Counted from the stretch's first letter, positions 25,601-35,471 are shown. The stretch: DNA of 64,000 nt from Ryuthela nishihirai (GCA_038380435.1 JAWZYU010000121.1:620001-684000); one strand, 5' to 3'. Notes: generated by a model not told the origin, from the sequence alone. Numbers and translations are program-made.

Positions 25601-26268
25601 CGACAAACAAACAATTATTTCTGTAAAAAAAATTGTATTTTGCCACCCACCCTCGGAGTATCCGGTCAACTGATTTCTGTCAATGCGAACCTCATGACCT
25701 TCATATTAAATCACCGAAATTTTAAATTTTAGCAAAAATACATCGTTTGCAATCTTCGTTTGGAGATTTGATTTTTCCGCTGTTAGATGCCGAAATTTCA
25801 GCATGTGAGCGATTCCGAAAATGCGAAAGCTCTAAATTTTCACGTCCATTATTACAACTGTACAATTTTTCATGTAAATATGGTGAAATCATGGACGACA
25901 GAAGGAACAGGGGATGTTGGTCTCCCTGGAATAGGTTATTTCTTGAATAATACAATTGTAATACATTCGTATTAATGAATTTCGGCAGGACCCAAATATT
26001 CCGATCATGAAACACTGTTATGTTTTTTGCCCTCACCCTGAATCCATTTTTGTCCTCCACCCCGAAACAATTCTCTCAGGATTTCCGATAGATCTCAGGA
26101 CAGATACAAAGCTATCTATAATACTGGCAATACTATTAAATAAACGCATTTTTAATTTGAATAAAAAATTTTGGGTAAAAGGAAAATAACCTTACCTCCT
26201 AATTGGATTAAATTAATCATATTAAATTCCATCGATTCTTCAACGGATTCCAGCAAGGGTAAAGCCAT
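10581..26268 (-). CDS. AGC-type Ser/Thr kinase, MSK/RSK/S6K-like (7 exons)
   Basis: Seven exons (26196-26268, 21754-21975, 21260-21375, 19841-20023, 16627-16718, 14021-14156, 10581-10646) join with consensus GT..AG borders and matching phases to 888 nt, 295 residues. The product should phosphorylate Ser/Thr in proteins. Visible landmarks: Gly-loop 'QLGGYARV' (residues 22-29), catalytic Lys47 in YAMK, helix-C Glu68, HRDLKPGN (Asp144), DFG (Asp162), '[10 protein letters not shown]' (180-189) and 'DYWSLG' (201-206). It resembles the N-terminal kinase domain of MSK (RPS6KA5)-type proteins ('APFLAQLRY'). Odd points: the Gly-loop is about two residues short, Gly178 replaces the PDK1-target Thr before FCGT, HRDLKPEN has Gly for Glu, and there is no AGC C-tail or hydrophobic motif. 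It could be a diverged active kinase or a pseudokinase-like paralogue. Confidence 0.82.
10647..14020. other. Kinase intron 6
   Basis: This is a 3.4-kb intron on the minus strand between exons 6 and 7. Apart from the SINE B copy at 12382-12729 and a short triplicated 'tcatacatacaatgtgta' motif near 13030-13080, I see no gene or known repeat. Confidence 0.7.
12382..12729 (-). repeat. SINE family B, nearly full length
   Basis: Minus orientation, from the tRNA-like head (B-box region 'ggttcgagcccgaactgggc', near 12660-12680) to the 3' 'ttgtgtgcacaaatgtgctg' end near 12385. It has many substitutions and is older than the 42829 copy. It lies in a kinase intron, in the same direction as the gene. 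Confidence 0.75.
14021..14156 (-). CDS. Kinase exon 6 (C-lobe end)
   Basis: It encodes the C-lobe through '[20 protein letters not shown]', the canonical end of the kinase domain (the RLG motif and HPFF). The acceptor is CCAG and the donor GTAAGT; it ends in phase 0. Confidence 0.9.
15690..16320 (+). pseudogene. Mariner transposase relic (DD34D type)
   Basis: Plus-strand translation in shifting frames gives '[16 protein letters not shown]' (15721-15770, first catalytic Asp), '[11 protein letters not shown]' (near 16018-16050, second Asp) and '[11 protein letters not shown]' (near 16120-16150, third Asp). This order is typical of mariner-family transposases. Several stops and shifts show it is inactive. 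It is antisense to the kinase and its 3' end abuts a SINE A tail at 16321. Confidence 0.8.
16321..16376 (+). repeat. SINE family A, 3' tail only
   Basis: 'gacagactcctatcagacct' then 'aagcagctgcttgaggggta' and a TATA-rich tail; it is the 3' 55 bases of family A. It sits directly at the end of the mariner relic. Confidence 0.8.
16627..16718 (-). CDS. Kinase exon 5 (helix F region)
   Basis: It encodes '[20 protein letters not shown]', the invariant Asp-x-Trp-Ser-x-Gly segment, with AG acceptor and GTAAGA donor. It leaves a 2-base remainder that joins exon 6. Confidence 0.9.
17170..17470 (+). repeat. Family D monomer
   Basis: It shares the order 'ttttcaaatttt', 'gttagag', 'gagatttgcaaagtgcaa', 'atatttatcgaacacaaaaa' and 'aacaaaacagt' with the repeats at 24740-25960, 37840-39500 and 51600-52600. 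Confidence 0.55.
17538..17765 (-). repeat. SINE family A, full length with internal hairpin
   Basis: Minus orientation, with A-box-like 'cctagtgattagcac', B-box GGTTCGAGCCCC and the standard tail. Inside is a perfect 16-bp inverted repeat (17628-17643 and 17648-17663, four-base loop) not found in the other copies, so it arose after insertion. Confidence 0.88.
19841..20023 (-). CDS. Kinase exon 4 (catalytic and activation loops)
   Basis: The 61 whole codons hold [17 protein letters not shown] and '[11 protein letters not shown]', bounded by CAG and GTAAGT. The residue before FCGT, normally the PDK1-phosphorylated Thr in AGC kinases, is Gly. Confidence 0.9.
20024..21259. other. Kinase intron 3
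   Basis: AT-rich intron with a C-run near 20200, a SINE B 3' fragment (20556-20650, minus) and a local direct duplication of 'agcaaatatagtaatatttg' (about 20885-20935), each copy itself near-palindromic. Confidence 0.7.
20556..20650 (-). repeat. SINE family B, 3' fragment
   Basis: Read minus: 'acagctgccactggatctcc', a decayed middle, then 'attgtgtgcacacaaatgcc'. It matches the 3' quarter of the 42829 copy with much divergence. Confidence 0.55.
21260..21375 (-). CDS. Kinase exon 3 (hinge and helix E)
   Basis: It is bounded by AG and GTAAGT. With the split Asp codon it encodes '[12 protein letters not shown]' through 'ALQYLHN', the hinge and helix E of the kinase fold. It ends in phase 0. Confidence 0.87.
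21376..21753. other. Kinase intron 2 with tRNA-like SINE head
   Basis: A short intron. Positions about 21585-21650 on the minus strand carry a tRNA-like head ('gcctagtgattaaccagctt', then B-box 'ggttcgagcccag'), most like family A but cut off after the B box. Confidence 0.55.
21754..21975 (-). CDS. Kinase exon 2 (Gly-loop, catalytic Lys, helix C)
   Basis: The acceptor is at 21976-21977 after a TA-repeat tract and the donor GTAAGT follows at 21753. The exon encodes YARV, YAMK with the catalytic Lys, the helix-C Glu and '[12 protein letters not shown]'. Phases are 1 in and 1 out. Confidence 0.85.
23515..23710 (+). repeat. SINE family B, 5' half
   Basis: The head 'gtcgatagcgcgtcagactc' with 'gtaatct' is followed by 'aacgttgaaattgatctccg', 'aatgaacacaccgactggct' and 'ggcagccgtccttctgagag'. 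The 3' half is absent. Confidence 0.65.
24740..25970 (+). repeat. Family D tandem-like repeat, ~230-290-bp monomers
   Basis: The landmark 'CATAAA-CAGATTACTTGCAATATT' and its variants recur at about 24977, 25215, 25441 and 25731. Each is followed by 'cgtt-aaaa-tttt', a 'cgaaaagtgcaaa'-type block and 'aagaatttttgatttatctc'. Divergence is high. The unit has no coding capacity I can see. Related arrays lie at 37840-39500, 51600-52600 and 54360-54720. Confidence 0.65.
26196..26268 (-). CDS. Kinase exon 1 (start codon)
   Basis: The ATG at 26268-26266 opens 24 codons ending 'NLIQLG' plus one base, followed by the donor GTAAGG. The peptide runs into the Gly-rich loop, which fixes the frame. Earlier exons or a different start cannot be excluded. 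Confidence 0.72.
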
Positions 26269-26399
26269 CCTTGTAAATTGAAATTTACTCTGCTTGTCAC
26301 AACAACGCCTTCAATTTAACGAAACTGGGCTTCAATTTCCACGCACACGAAAAAAAATGCTAGTATGATAGCACGACAGGATCTCAAATCGCGAAGAGC

Positions 26400-27265
26400 T
26401 CAGAGAACCACGAGTGTACAGATAAAATGCACAAACGAATATGAGTAATTTGGACAGAATTTTGCTTAGGTGGTGCGGGTCAAGTGAATTAAATTTCTTA
26501 TCTGTACTCTTTGTTAGCGGATTAATTCGAAGGAGGGGGAGGGAATATTCATCACTGTAAGTTTCCCCCTCGTTTGTTACCTTCGTTGCAGCAGTGACCT
26601 TGAAATTGAAACTGGCCAATGAAGACCCTGTCCTTGCATAGATAAATTGCAGGAAATAATATGAGTAATTTGGGCAGATTTTGGTTAGGCCTTGCAATTC
26701 AATTAAATTTCTTCTCTGTACTGTTTGTTAACGGATTAATTCGAAGGAGGGGGAGGGAATATTCATCAATGTAAGTTTCCCCCTCGTTTGTTACCTTCGT
26801 TGCAGCAGTGACCTTGAAATTGAAACTGGCCAATGAAGACCCTGTCCTTGCATAGATAAATTGCAGGAAATAATATGAGTAATTTGGGCAGATTTTGGTT
26901 AGGCGTTGCAATTCAATTAAATTTCTTCTCTGTACTGTTTGTTAACGGATTAATCCGGAGGAAGGTGGAATGTCCATCACCGTAATCTTTCCATTCCCTT
27001 GGTGCAGCAGTAGCCTTGGAATTGAAGCTGGCCAGTGCTGCACCCAAGTGACGTCATAATGGTAACTTTTTCGTGCACAGATAAAGTGCAGAAAAGAATC
27101 TGAGTAATTGAGGCAGAATTTCGATCAGGTGGTGTTGCGGCGCAATTGAACTAAATTTCTTTTATGTACTCTTTGTTAAGGGATTAATCCGGGGAAAAGG
27201 TGTTACCATAAGTTTTCTCTTCCTTTGGTTCCTTGGGTGCAGCAATGGCATTGGAGATGGTTTGA
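26400..27265. repeat. Four ~220-bp tandem repeats upstream of the kinase
   Basis: The marker 'gagtaatt' recurs at 26443, 26663, 26877 and 27102, so spacings are 220, 214 and 225 bp. Units 1-2 are almost identical over their 3' parts ('cgaaggagggggagggaata', 'gcagcagtgaccttgaaatt'). Unit 3 contains a palindromic CRE-like TGACGTCA near 27048-27055. The array begins about 130 bp upstream of the kinase ATG, so it probably overlaps promoter or 5' UTR. The last unit is interrupted by the P-type transposon and resumes at 37529 with 'tagtgacgtcataattgg'. Confidence 0.85.
27258..27265. repeat. Target-site duplication, left (TGGTTTGA)
   Basis: These eight bases abut the left terminal repeat and are repeated exactly at 37521-37528, after the right terminal repeat. 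Eight bases is the duplication length known for P-superfamily transposons. Confidence 0.93.
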
Positions 27266-27298
27266 CAAGGCCAACTAGAAAGACAGGCCACGACACTG
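27266..27298 (+). repeat. Left terminal inverted repeat of P-type element
   Basis: Starts CAAGGCCAACTAGAAAGACA and is complementary to 37488-37520 except at 27291 (C here, T expected). It starts with CA, as the Drosophila P element does. Confidence 0.93.
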
Positions 27299-27304
27299 GA
27301 ATAT

Positions 27305-27316
27305 CACGTGATCAAC
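27305..27316 (+). promoter_or_regulatory. Subterminal 12-bp inverted repeat, left
   Basis: CACGTGATCAAC, 40-51 bp from the left end. The reverse complement is at 37459-37470 and also, unchanged, in the decayed element at 44655-44666. Conservation and position suggest a transposase-binding site, by analogy with subterminal sites of Drosophila P; this is inferred. Confidence 0.65.
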
Positions 27317-29326
27317 TTAGTCCGAGGTGCTTTGGTCCGAGTGCTTGGTCTACAGTCGTTGTAAACGGGATTTCAAGAGTTTTTCTTTTCAAACTACATT
27401 TGGATTACCCCCAAAGAGGTAAGCATTTCTCCTTATTATTATTATTTGTAGCATGAAATATTTGCTGCAGTTAGTGGTTTGATAAAAGTAATAAAAGTAA
27501 TTATTTAGTGCTTGAAAAGTGTTTTGAGTGCATTGCTCTCTTAGGCCTAGTTTCAACGTGTTGAATGATGGTGTGTTGAATGAGATGGTCTTTCATTAAG
27601 TTAGAAACTTTTTTGCTGCCCTTATATAACTTATCGCTGTTTTGATTGAAAAAATTGAAGGAATTAAACTTAGTAATATACGTAATTTTTTTAGAGTGAA
27701 AAATTGAAATTGCCCGTATCGAAATATGAAACGCTACAATAGTTATTTTTGAATCCCCTGATTTATTTTTTTAAGTATTAAACTGCAAATAAATTTTCCA
27801 ATGTTTTGTATAGTAAAAACTATTTTTTCTAATATATGCTTTAAATTAACTGGTAACGTCGTAGATTCCTTTGCTGAAATTAACTTTTAGAATTATTTCA
27901 GAGCAGAACTTAAATGTCCTTTAAATTTTTATATTTGAATAGTGCCATCGAAATAGCACAGTTGTGATATGAAATGCTATCAATAATCAAATGTAATATT
28001 TGTGAATACTAAACACAACTGTTCAGTAACTTTTATATATGTTACTTGCATAGATATGATCATAAAATCTGATCTGAGCATAGGGACCTCTGGTACTAAT
28101 TGACAATATTTTAAATGCAGAAATTGCAAAAACTTATTCTTTCATTGCTAATAACAGCATATTTTAATTTATCATTGATATTTTGCTATTAAACTCATGC
28201 CTCTTATCACTGGTTTATCAAATTACAGTTTTTTTAATGCTCTGGTAAGAGTCACATTTTAAAGTGGCAGTGCAATTATACATAAATATTACTAATGTGT
28301 TATACAATTATTATATGAGTTGAGAAATGAGCAATTGCTTTTTAAAACTTAAGTAACATTTTGTTATGTGATTTTGCTTTGAGAGTAGCTACCAGATCTC
28401 TTGAGTAAATCATTTCTCTTTTGCACAGAGTTTTCTGATACAGCTATGATATGGCCCTATATTTACCTACCTTTCTGTATCACCTTAGAGGTATTTTATA
28501 GTCACCATACTAATTATTGTCGGAGAAATCAATATTGAATTTTTCTGTGGCCTTCATTAGACTATTAGGGGAATAGCCAATTAATATATCCTGTTTTTTG
28601 AATCATATAAACAAAGCTTTGCTATAGAGTGATAGAATGTTCTGTTTAATAAACAAATGGTCAATCATGATTTTTAATTCCTGCTGACAAGCTTTTTTTT
28701 TAAATGTTAAGACTTAGTAAATTTCCTGCCTGGTACATGAGTTAATAATATTGACCAAATTCATAACTGACCTGTTTCTAATTGAAAATGATTTTGACTA
28801 CTTTAACAGCACTGATAAAGCAATATAAACAGAAATATTACTTGTGCAGTGCAGTTAATAAATTATGCTTGTGTTGTTTTTATTTGTTTGATAACTATGT
28901 TTTTTTTTTGTTTCTATGAATAACACCATATGAGACCTGCAAAATGTACAATGTATTACATTAATTCACAAATTTTTATCACTAAAAAAATTTCACTTTT
29001 TATACAGAGCTGCACACTTTCCATTCTCTTGCAAACAATAACTATTAAATATTAAGATTATGTATCACATTAGTTCCCAAATTTTTATCATTAACAAGAA
29101 TTTCAATCATTTATATAGAGCTACAGACTTTTAATTCTCTTACATACCATGACTATTAAGATAATTAGTGAATGATTTGTAGTAATATTCACATTTTATT
29201 CATCAAAGAATGAAAACCACATTTAATGTTGTAAGTTGCTCAGTACTTTTACTTTTTTGACATAAAGAGGAATGTGAATAGAATAATTTACTGGTCCCTT
29301 GCAATTCATAGGTGAGGAAATTAATC

Positions 29327-32076
29327 ATGCCAAGACGCTGTAGTGTTGCTGGATGCCGGTCCAACTATGATGGAGAACAACATACCTCAACTTTTACTCT
29401 TCCTAAACAAGAGCCCCAGCGCGTAAATGGTTGAGGAAGATTCCCACAGATTTTTCGAAAGTAAAAAATCCTGTTGTTTGTGTAAAACATTTTCATGAGT
29501 CGTTCATTATTCGAACAGACACTGTAATAGCAAATAATGAAGTGAAAGTGTATGAAAGAAAAATTCCAAAGTTAGTTGATGGAGCTGTTCCAACTATCTT
29601 TCGCAATTTACCAGCCTATTTAAGTTCAGATGCTGGAACTAGTCGTAAGTTAATTAATGTTGAAGAAGAGAATATGAACCAGGCTGTCAGAAACAGCCTT
29701 AAGGATTTTCGTAAACACATTGAGGAAAATTCTATTCAGAATCATCAGGATATAGTAACCCACCTGAATTCAATTAAAAGTGATAAGTGGATATCATTTA
29801 AAAAACATTGTGAACTATATCTGTGTTTGTGTGACATAAGTGTAGCTGGTCACCCTGTAATTTGTGGTTACATTGTTGTTAGTGAAGATTTACATTTCAA
29901 TGTATTTATAGAAAACATAAAAATAAGCCAAAACAAAATACCAACTAAAGCTTCAAAATTAACAAGTATTCTTGTCCTTAAACAGGTTATGTGTTATGTA
30001 GAGGAAAATTTCAAATCTGTTGATAGTATGTCAGCTTTAGATTTAGTAATTAAAACCTTAGAGAAATCATCAGATGCAGAACTTGATCAAATATCATTTG
30101 TTGTTGATCAGTTAAAATTAAGAAAATTACCTAAATGTCGACGACAATATTCTAATGAAACTCTTATTTTGGCTGTATCAATATATATACATTCCAGTTC
30201 TGCTTACATTGTTCTACAAAAATGTAATTATTTGTTTCTTCCTCATGTAAGAACCTTACAACGCATGATCAGTAATTACTCATTGTCTAAGTCCTCAATT
30301 TCTGGGAGTATTGAATACTTAAAAACAAAGATGAAATATCTGAAAGATCATGAATTATTGGTTAATCTGTTATTAGATGAGATTTATATTGATCCTAGAT
30401 TAACCTTTAAAGGTGGCTCAATTTATGGGAGTAGCGAGTCTTCCCCTGGAAACCTGGCAAAAACTGCTCAGGTCTTTATGATTTCATCAATTTTATCTTC
30501 TTACAAAGATGTTGTATGCATAATCCCAATACATAAATTGACTGCAGAGAGTTTAAAGGACATGATTCTGAATGTAGTGCATGGAATAGAACAAGTTGGA
30601 TTTAAGGTAATCTCCCTAATTTCAGATAACAATGCTGTCAATCGAAAAGCTTTTGAACTTTTATCATCAAATAAAATGCTGCAACCATATATTACACATC
30701 CTGTTGATGAAAAAAGATTGCTTTTCATAGTTTTTGATTCAGTTCATGAAATAAAATGTGTGAGAAACAATTGGATTGATAAAAAGAAAGAATGCACATT
30801 TACTTTCCCAAGTTTTAGCAATATGTCATTAACATTAAAAGCACAGTTTAAACACTTAGAAATGCTGTATGATTTAGAAAAAAATTCTGTGTTAAAATAT
30901 GGTCATCAGCTTTCAAGTAAAGTATTGTATCCATCCAGCATTCAGAAACAAAATGTTAATTTAGCTATTAAACTTATTAATGAAAATAATGTTGCAGCTT
31001 TGAAGTGTGTCGCTAAAGATCATCCAAATTTGTTCATTGGTGTTGAAGATACATGCACATTTTTAACAATCTTTATAAAATGGTGGAAAATAGTAAATTG
31101 TAAAAGTGTGTATGAGTCAGAAAGGTTTAATGATGCTGACAGAATGCCTATTAGAAAAACTACAGGTGTTCAAATTAAATATTTACAAGACTTTTCTTTA
31201 TGGTTAAAAAACTGGCGTCAGTCTTTTCCTGTAATAGAAACTCTTACAGCCCAAACTTTTCAGTCACTTATTATTACTACTGATGCATTTATTAAACTAA
31301 TACCGTATATGTTTGAACATTATCGTATAGATTATATTCTGTTAGGTAAATTTCAAAATGATGATCTAGAAGGTCGTTTTGGATTGTATCGTCAGATGTC
31401 TGGCGCTAACTATTATATAAGTTATGTTCAGTTGCTAGAAAGTGAACGTAGACTTCGTTTTAAGAGTAACATTCTAATTAGTGCTAACAATGTGAATGTC
31501 TCTCTGAAATCTTTGCTGCCACATGTAGAGGAGAAAGTTGTTAATGTAAATATTTTGCAATATTCAGATATTTTAGAAAATTATTTCTCTGTAGATGATT
31601 GTGTGCCCAAAAATATCATTCCTGTAATAACATATATTGGTGGATATGCAGCAAGAAAAGAACTGAGATTGAAAAAGTGTGATGTATGTTCCTTTTGGCT
31701 GCAATTAGACAAGTCAATAGATACTGTAGATGGGCCACATGATCTTATTAAAGAATTAGATTGTGGAAAATTAATAATTCCATCAGAAAGTGTATTTATT
31801 GCCATTTCTGTTGTATGGTATATTTTGGAGCAGATAATTTTACATCATCATGAACAATTTCTATCTTCTGATGGACAGCTTTCCGTACTACACAAATTGT
31901 CAAGTATTCTTTTATTTCAACAAGATTTGCCATTTAGTGATGATTGTGATTGCAGTAGAACTTTAGGACAGTGCTTAGAAAGTATATGTTTATTGGCATC
32001 AAAAGTAAGGTTAAATAATTACTCAAATTTCAGAAATGATCAAATACATGAAAAAAATGCTCTGAAAGAAAAATAA
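29327..32076 (+). CDS. P-element-type transposase with THAP domain (one frame break)
   Basis: This protein should bind the element's ends and cut and join DNA. The start at 29327 gives a THAP finger opening 'MPRRCSVAGCRSNYDGEQ' with the C-x4-C pair. About 29418 one base appears lost: the frame then hits TGA, while the other frame gives 'ARKWLRKIP', the THAP Trp, and 'CVKHF', its second C-x2-H pair. That second frame is open from 29407 to the TAA at 32074-32076. Counting 29431 as codon 1, catalytic-type residues are D316 (LLLDEIYID), D399 (ISDNN) and E647 (QNDDLEGRFG), the P-transposase RNase H-like triad. 'CDVCSFWL' near codon 750 matches the C-terminal Cys pair of THAP9/P proteins. AATAAA overlaps the stop (32072-32077). 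The first ATG in the long frame is 29674, giving 800 residues without the finger. Confidence 0.88.
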
Positions 32077-32299
32077 AGAAATTGTGTCCATGAGTAAAAA
32101 GCATATATTATAGTTGTTAAACAAATAGGTGAAGTGTTAATGAAGGAGAAAAAAATTTAAACAATTTTCACCAACTGATGAAAGGTTCTGCAAATGATAA
32201 CAAGGGGTATTTACTTCCTTTTCAGCGGTTAAAAGCAAGCATGTTTTTACTGGTTGAGTTTTTTTTTGCATTATTTTATATTTTTACTGAATATATATA

Positions 32300-32515
32300 T
32301 GGGTTGGCTCATTTGGTAGCATAGAAGAGCATGTCAATTTCAGTCTGAAATTCCAGGTTGAATATTTACTCTGCCTCTATTCAGATTTTCTTCACTGAAC
32401 TCTGAAGGAGATATTGATTGGCTTGGAAAGGCTGCTCTCTATTCTATGAGATATTAATCCATGGCTCTGTGAGAGGGAGAATCATATCCTGCATATGTTA
32501 TGAAAGATGCTGAAT
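32300..32515 (+). repeat. SINE family B, decayed
   Basis: 'gggttggctcatttggtagc' then 'ggcttggaaaggctgctctc', 'atccatggctctgtgagagg' and 'cctgcatatgtta' follow the order of the family B consensus, but with heavy divergence. Confidence 0.5.
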
Positions 32516-32987
32516 CTCTGGTTTCTGTCATATTTTGTAACTGCTATCCAATGGATCCATTTTAATTAGCGAAGGAGTCATTGTGACCTGGCTTTTAGTC
32601 GTGTGGACAAAATGCTGTTGTGAGGGGAAATAACCCAGCACCTAATGTGTATAATGGGTTTGGTTGCAATAATATGTTTTGCTCTAATGTATTGAACTTT
32701 ATTAATGTTAGCAGATTACCTGTCATTGCTTGGTCTTTTGAATGCCCTCATTTGCCACAAATATGCTTGTGTCCCACTCGTGCCATTTACTCATTTATGA
32801 AACAGTGGTTTCATCATTGGAAAACTAATTAACTGAATTTTTTTCGACTTTATTGATGCAAATGTTTTACATGAAAGTCAATTATCATTTCTTTTACAAC
32901 ATAGTTTTCAGTAACATTGTGCGCTTAGTGATCGTGTATAAAAATTTCTAAAGATGTGAGGCTGATGTTCTTTCCATTATAATAAAA

Positions 32988-33149
32988 TATAAATACCTCC
33001 TCAAACAACTGCTTCCCACAGAGGTCTGACCGGAGCCTGCCAGTGTAATATGCCTTAGAGATCTGAGAGGAAGGTGTGATCTCAGCAGAAAGACACAATA
33101 CAAACATCCATGCCTTACCTGGGACTTCAACCCATGTTCCTTTGATCAC
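32988..33149 (-). repeat. SINE family A, diverged
   Basis: Minus orientation; 'cctcaaacaactgcttccca', 'gtctgaccggagcctgccag' and 'ccatgccttacctgggactt' match the tail, middle and B-box region. The 5' head is missing. Confidence 0.8.
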
Positions 33150-33301
33150 AAACACGATACGATTTGTTTGGCCAGTTTTGAAGTTGAGAGCATGAATTAT
33201 TTGATATTTTAACTACTCATATTTAATACTTTTGCAAATTGCTATAAATGTGTTGATGATCAGGTTAATTACTGAATGCTAGCATTTTTCATTTCATAAA
33301 C

Positions 33302-33459
33302 TGGGTTCGAGCCCCGGGTAAGGCATGGATGTGCATGTTGTTTTTCTGCTGAGGTCCTGCCATCTGCTCAGATCTTCTACTATGGCATGTAAACTGACAG
33401 GCTCCTGTCAGACCTATGTGGCAAGCAGTTGCTTGAGGGGGTACTTTTTTATTTTTAAG
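33302..33459 (+). repeat. SINE family A, 5'-truncated
   Basis: Starts at the B box (GGGTTCGAGCCCCGGGTAAG) and runs through 'ttctgctgaggtcctgccat' and 'actgacaggctcctgtcaga' to 'gcttgagggggta' and a T-rich tail. Confidence 0.88.
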
Positions 33460-33767
33460 GGGCAAACCAGATATTTGTCGTTGCCCACAAAAATTGTCGA
33501 GTCCATGTTTGATATTCTTTGCACAAACAATTCTCTTGGAAATCTTTTTTGTTTTTGAGCTAATAAGTTTTATACGTTGAAGGGAAAAGTAGTTTAGACA
33601 TAAATATGCTATCAGCACTTGTTTTAACTGCAAAATTTGTACTTGTATTCTTATTCATAATATATATATTTCATATATCTGGGTAGAGTAACTATGTATC
33701 CATAGAAACAGGTTTTATCAGTCTTTAGAGTATATCATGTCGATCACAATTTTTGAAATTGAAAATG

Positions 33768-33898
33768 TCAATAAAAGGATGATTATTTATTATTTTATGT
33801 AGATCAGATAATGGATGTTACTATTAATGGCTTAGTCAGATTGAAATCCAATATGCAAAAGATATTGTTGAACCCAAAACCAGTTATTTTTCTTCCTA
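33768..33898 (+). repeat. Left arm of internal inverted repeat
   Basis: 'gtcaataaaaggatgattat', 'ttagtcagattg' and 'gttgaacccaaaaccagtt' occur here and, reverse-complemented with about 80% similarity, at 35472-35608. The pair may be the ends of a nested, decayed element of about 1.8 kb. Confidence 0.6.
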
Positions 33899-34199
33899 AT
33901 TTAATTAATTTCTTCTAAATTTAAAACCCTTTAATTTTGGGTTCTTCTATGAAAAAAAATATTTTCATGTTGTTTTTATGTCCATGAAATAGCAGATAAT
34001 GTCATTAAAGCTTAAATTCAAAAAAAGTATGGAAACATTAAAATTTAATTAATCAGATATTAATTTATATTGCTGAATACTTGTAGTGAGAGTGGACTTT
34101 CAGTTTATAACAATTACCTAATGAAAATTACAGTTTTATTTACAAAATCATTCTAAAGGTTTATAAAAAAATCTAATGCAACACAAAATACAAAAAAAA

Positions 34200-34381
34200 T
34201 ACCCCCTCAAGCAGCTGCTTGCCACAAAGGTCTGACAGGAGCCTGTCAGTTTATATGCCATAGTAGAAGGTCTGAGAGGACGGCAGGACCTCAGCAGAAA
34301 AACGACGCAAACAGCCATGCCTTACCCGGGGCTCGAACCCAGGTCCCTTAGATCAGTAGCCAAGTGCGCTAACCACTCGTC
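34200..34381 (-). repeat. SINE family A, nearly full length
   Basis: Minus orientation with A-box-like 'gtggttagcgcacttggcta', B box, 'gtaaggcatggc', the 'gacaggctcctgtcaga' palindrome and tail; next to an A-run (34191-34200). Confidence 0.9.
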
Positions 34382-34431
34382 AATGTACTATGTATATATT
34401 AGAATACTATGTGTCTACCAGTTGTTTTTTA

Positions 34432-34730
34432 TTAACCTCTGAATGGCACTTCCTTTCATACAATGGGCTAAATGGCCAGTTCCCAAGGGCTGATAGTTTA
34501 GGGGAGGCAGCACACTGGAGAGGTGGTAGCCTCCCATCAAGGCTATCCAGAGTGTTCTTTAACATACACAGGGTATATGGCCCATGGCTTAAATGTCTCA
34601 TTCTATAGATGGTGTCTTTTCCAAACCCATCAGTGTCCCCTATTGACAGATAAGATCTCAGATGGGATTCAAGCCTGGGAACAGCAGATTATAAATCTGG
34701 CATTCTACCAACTGAGCCACCCCTGCCACT
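34432..34730 (-). repeat. SINE family B, nearly full length
   Basis: Minus orientation; the tRNA-like head 'ctcagttggtagaatgccag' is near 34703-34722 and the 3' end 'gtgccattcagaggttaa' near 34432. All blocks are present in order. Confidence 0.8.
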
Positions 34731-35018
34731 GTGCCACCAAGAGTTTTACTGGATTTTCACACGACAATACAGCTCTATGAGGTTGAGAGTATTTATGGAC
34801 TGTATTTTCACAAGTCAAGACAGCTCTATGAGGTTGAGAGTATTTATGGACTGTATTTTAACAGTATTATATATATGAATATATAATGCTTGCTTTTTCT
34901 GGCTGTGATTGCTAGCTAGAGATTTTCGAAAAGAAATATATGTTGATATATATGAGCACATAATACATTTCTATAATTATAAAGAAGAAAAAAAGTTGGT
35001 TGTGGATTCAATATTATC

Positions 35019-35065
35019 TTTTGCATATACCAATATGCAAAAGGTGCATATTGGTATATGCAAAA
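35019..35065. repeat. Perfect 21-bp inverted repeat (hairpin)
   Basis: Arms 35019-35039 and 35045-35065 are exact reverse complements with a five-base loop. The pairing block is TGCATATACCAATATGCA-like. No transposon end is evident. Confidence 0.9.
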
Positions 35066-35471
35066 ATGGTGTCCAGGTTTGAATTCCCTAGTCAAGTCAC
35101 TCAAAAAAAATTATATCATTTGGCAATTTTTGTACCTTGAACTTAATATGCCATTTACAATAATCTATTAATTTTGACTTTGCAAACAGCAATATTCTCT
35201 GTCTTAATATATTTATTACCTGAGCGTATGCAGTAAATAAATTATGCATGATTAACCATGATTAACTGATGTGTTCTCCCATTGTTATGCTTCAGGCTCA
35301 AACATGTATTTGAAAGATGTAAAATTCGGATTCTCTTTAATTCATTTTCTCCTATTCACCTGAAAATACATAACCTTTAGAACCTTTAATACACCCTTTT
35401 AAAGAGTTATGAAAGCTGAATTTTACCAATATTCTGTGAAGGAAAAATGACACTAATTTTTATACCGTTTA

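Larger units (their letters stand above)
21976..26195. other. Kinase intron 1
   Basis: A 4.2-kb intron with a SINE B copy (23515-23710) and an array of family D repeats (24740-25970). A 63-codon minus frame at 22923-23114, less AT-rich than its surroundings, matches nothing I recognise. If a tiny extra exon exists that would restore the Gly-loop length, it would be in here. Confidence 0.65.
27266..29326 (+). other. 5' leader of P-type element, possible leader intron
   Basis: A strong donor (GAG/GTAAGC, GT at 27419-27420) and a plausible acceptor (pyrimidine-rich, 'ttcatag' ending 29311) would remove about 1.9 kb and leave 15 bases before the THAP ATG at 29327. The intervening DNA is AT-rich with no frame or known repeat. 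An A/T-rich block appears twice in related form (about 28960-29030 and 29070-29150). Confidence 0.4.

Noticed and set aside
26332..26911. Two similar minus-strand frames (121 and 70 codons) upstream of the kinase
   Set aside because: They are the same stretch of two tandem repeat units, not paralogous genes.
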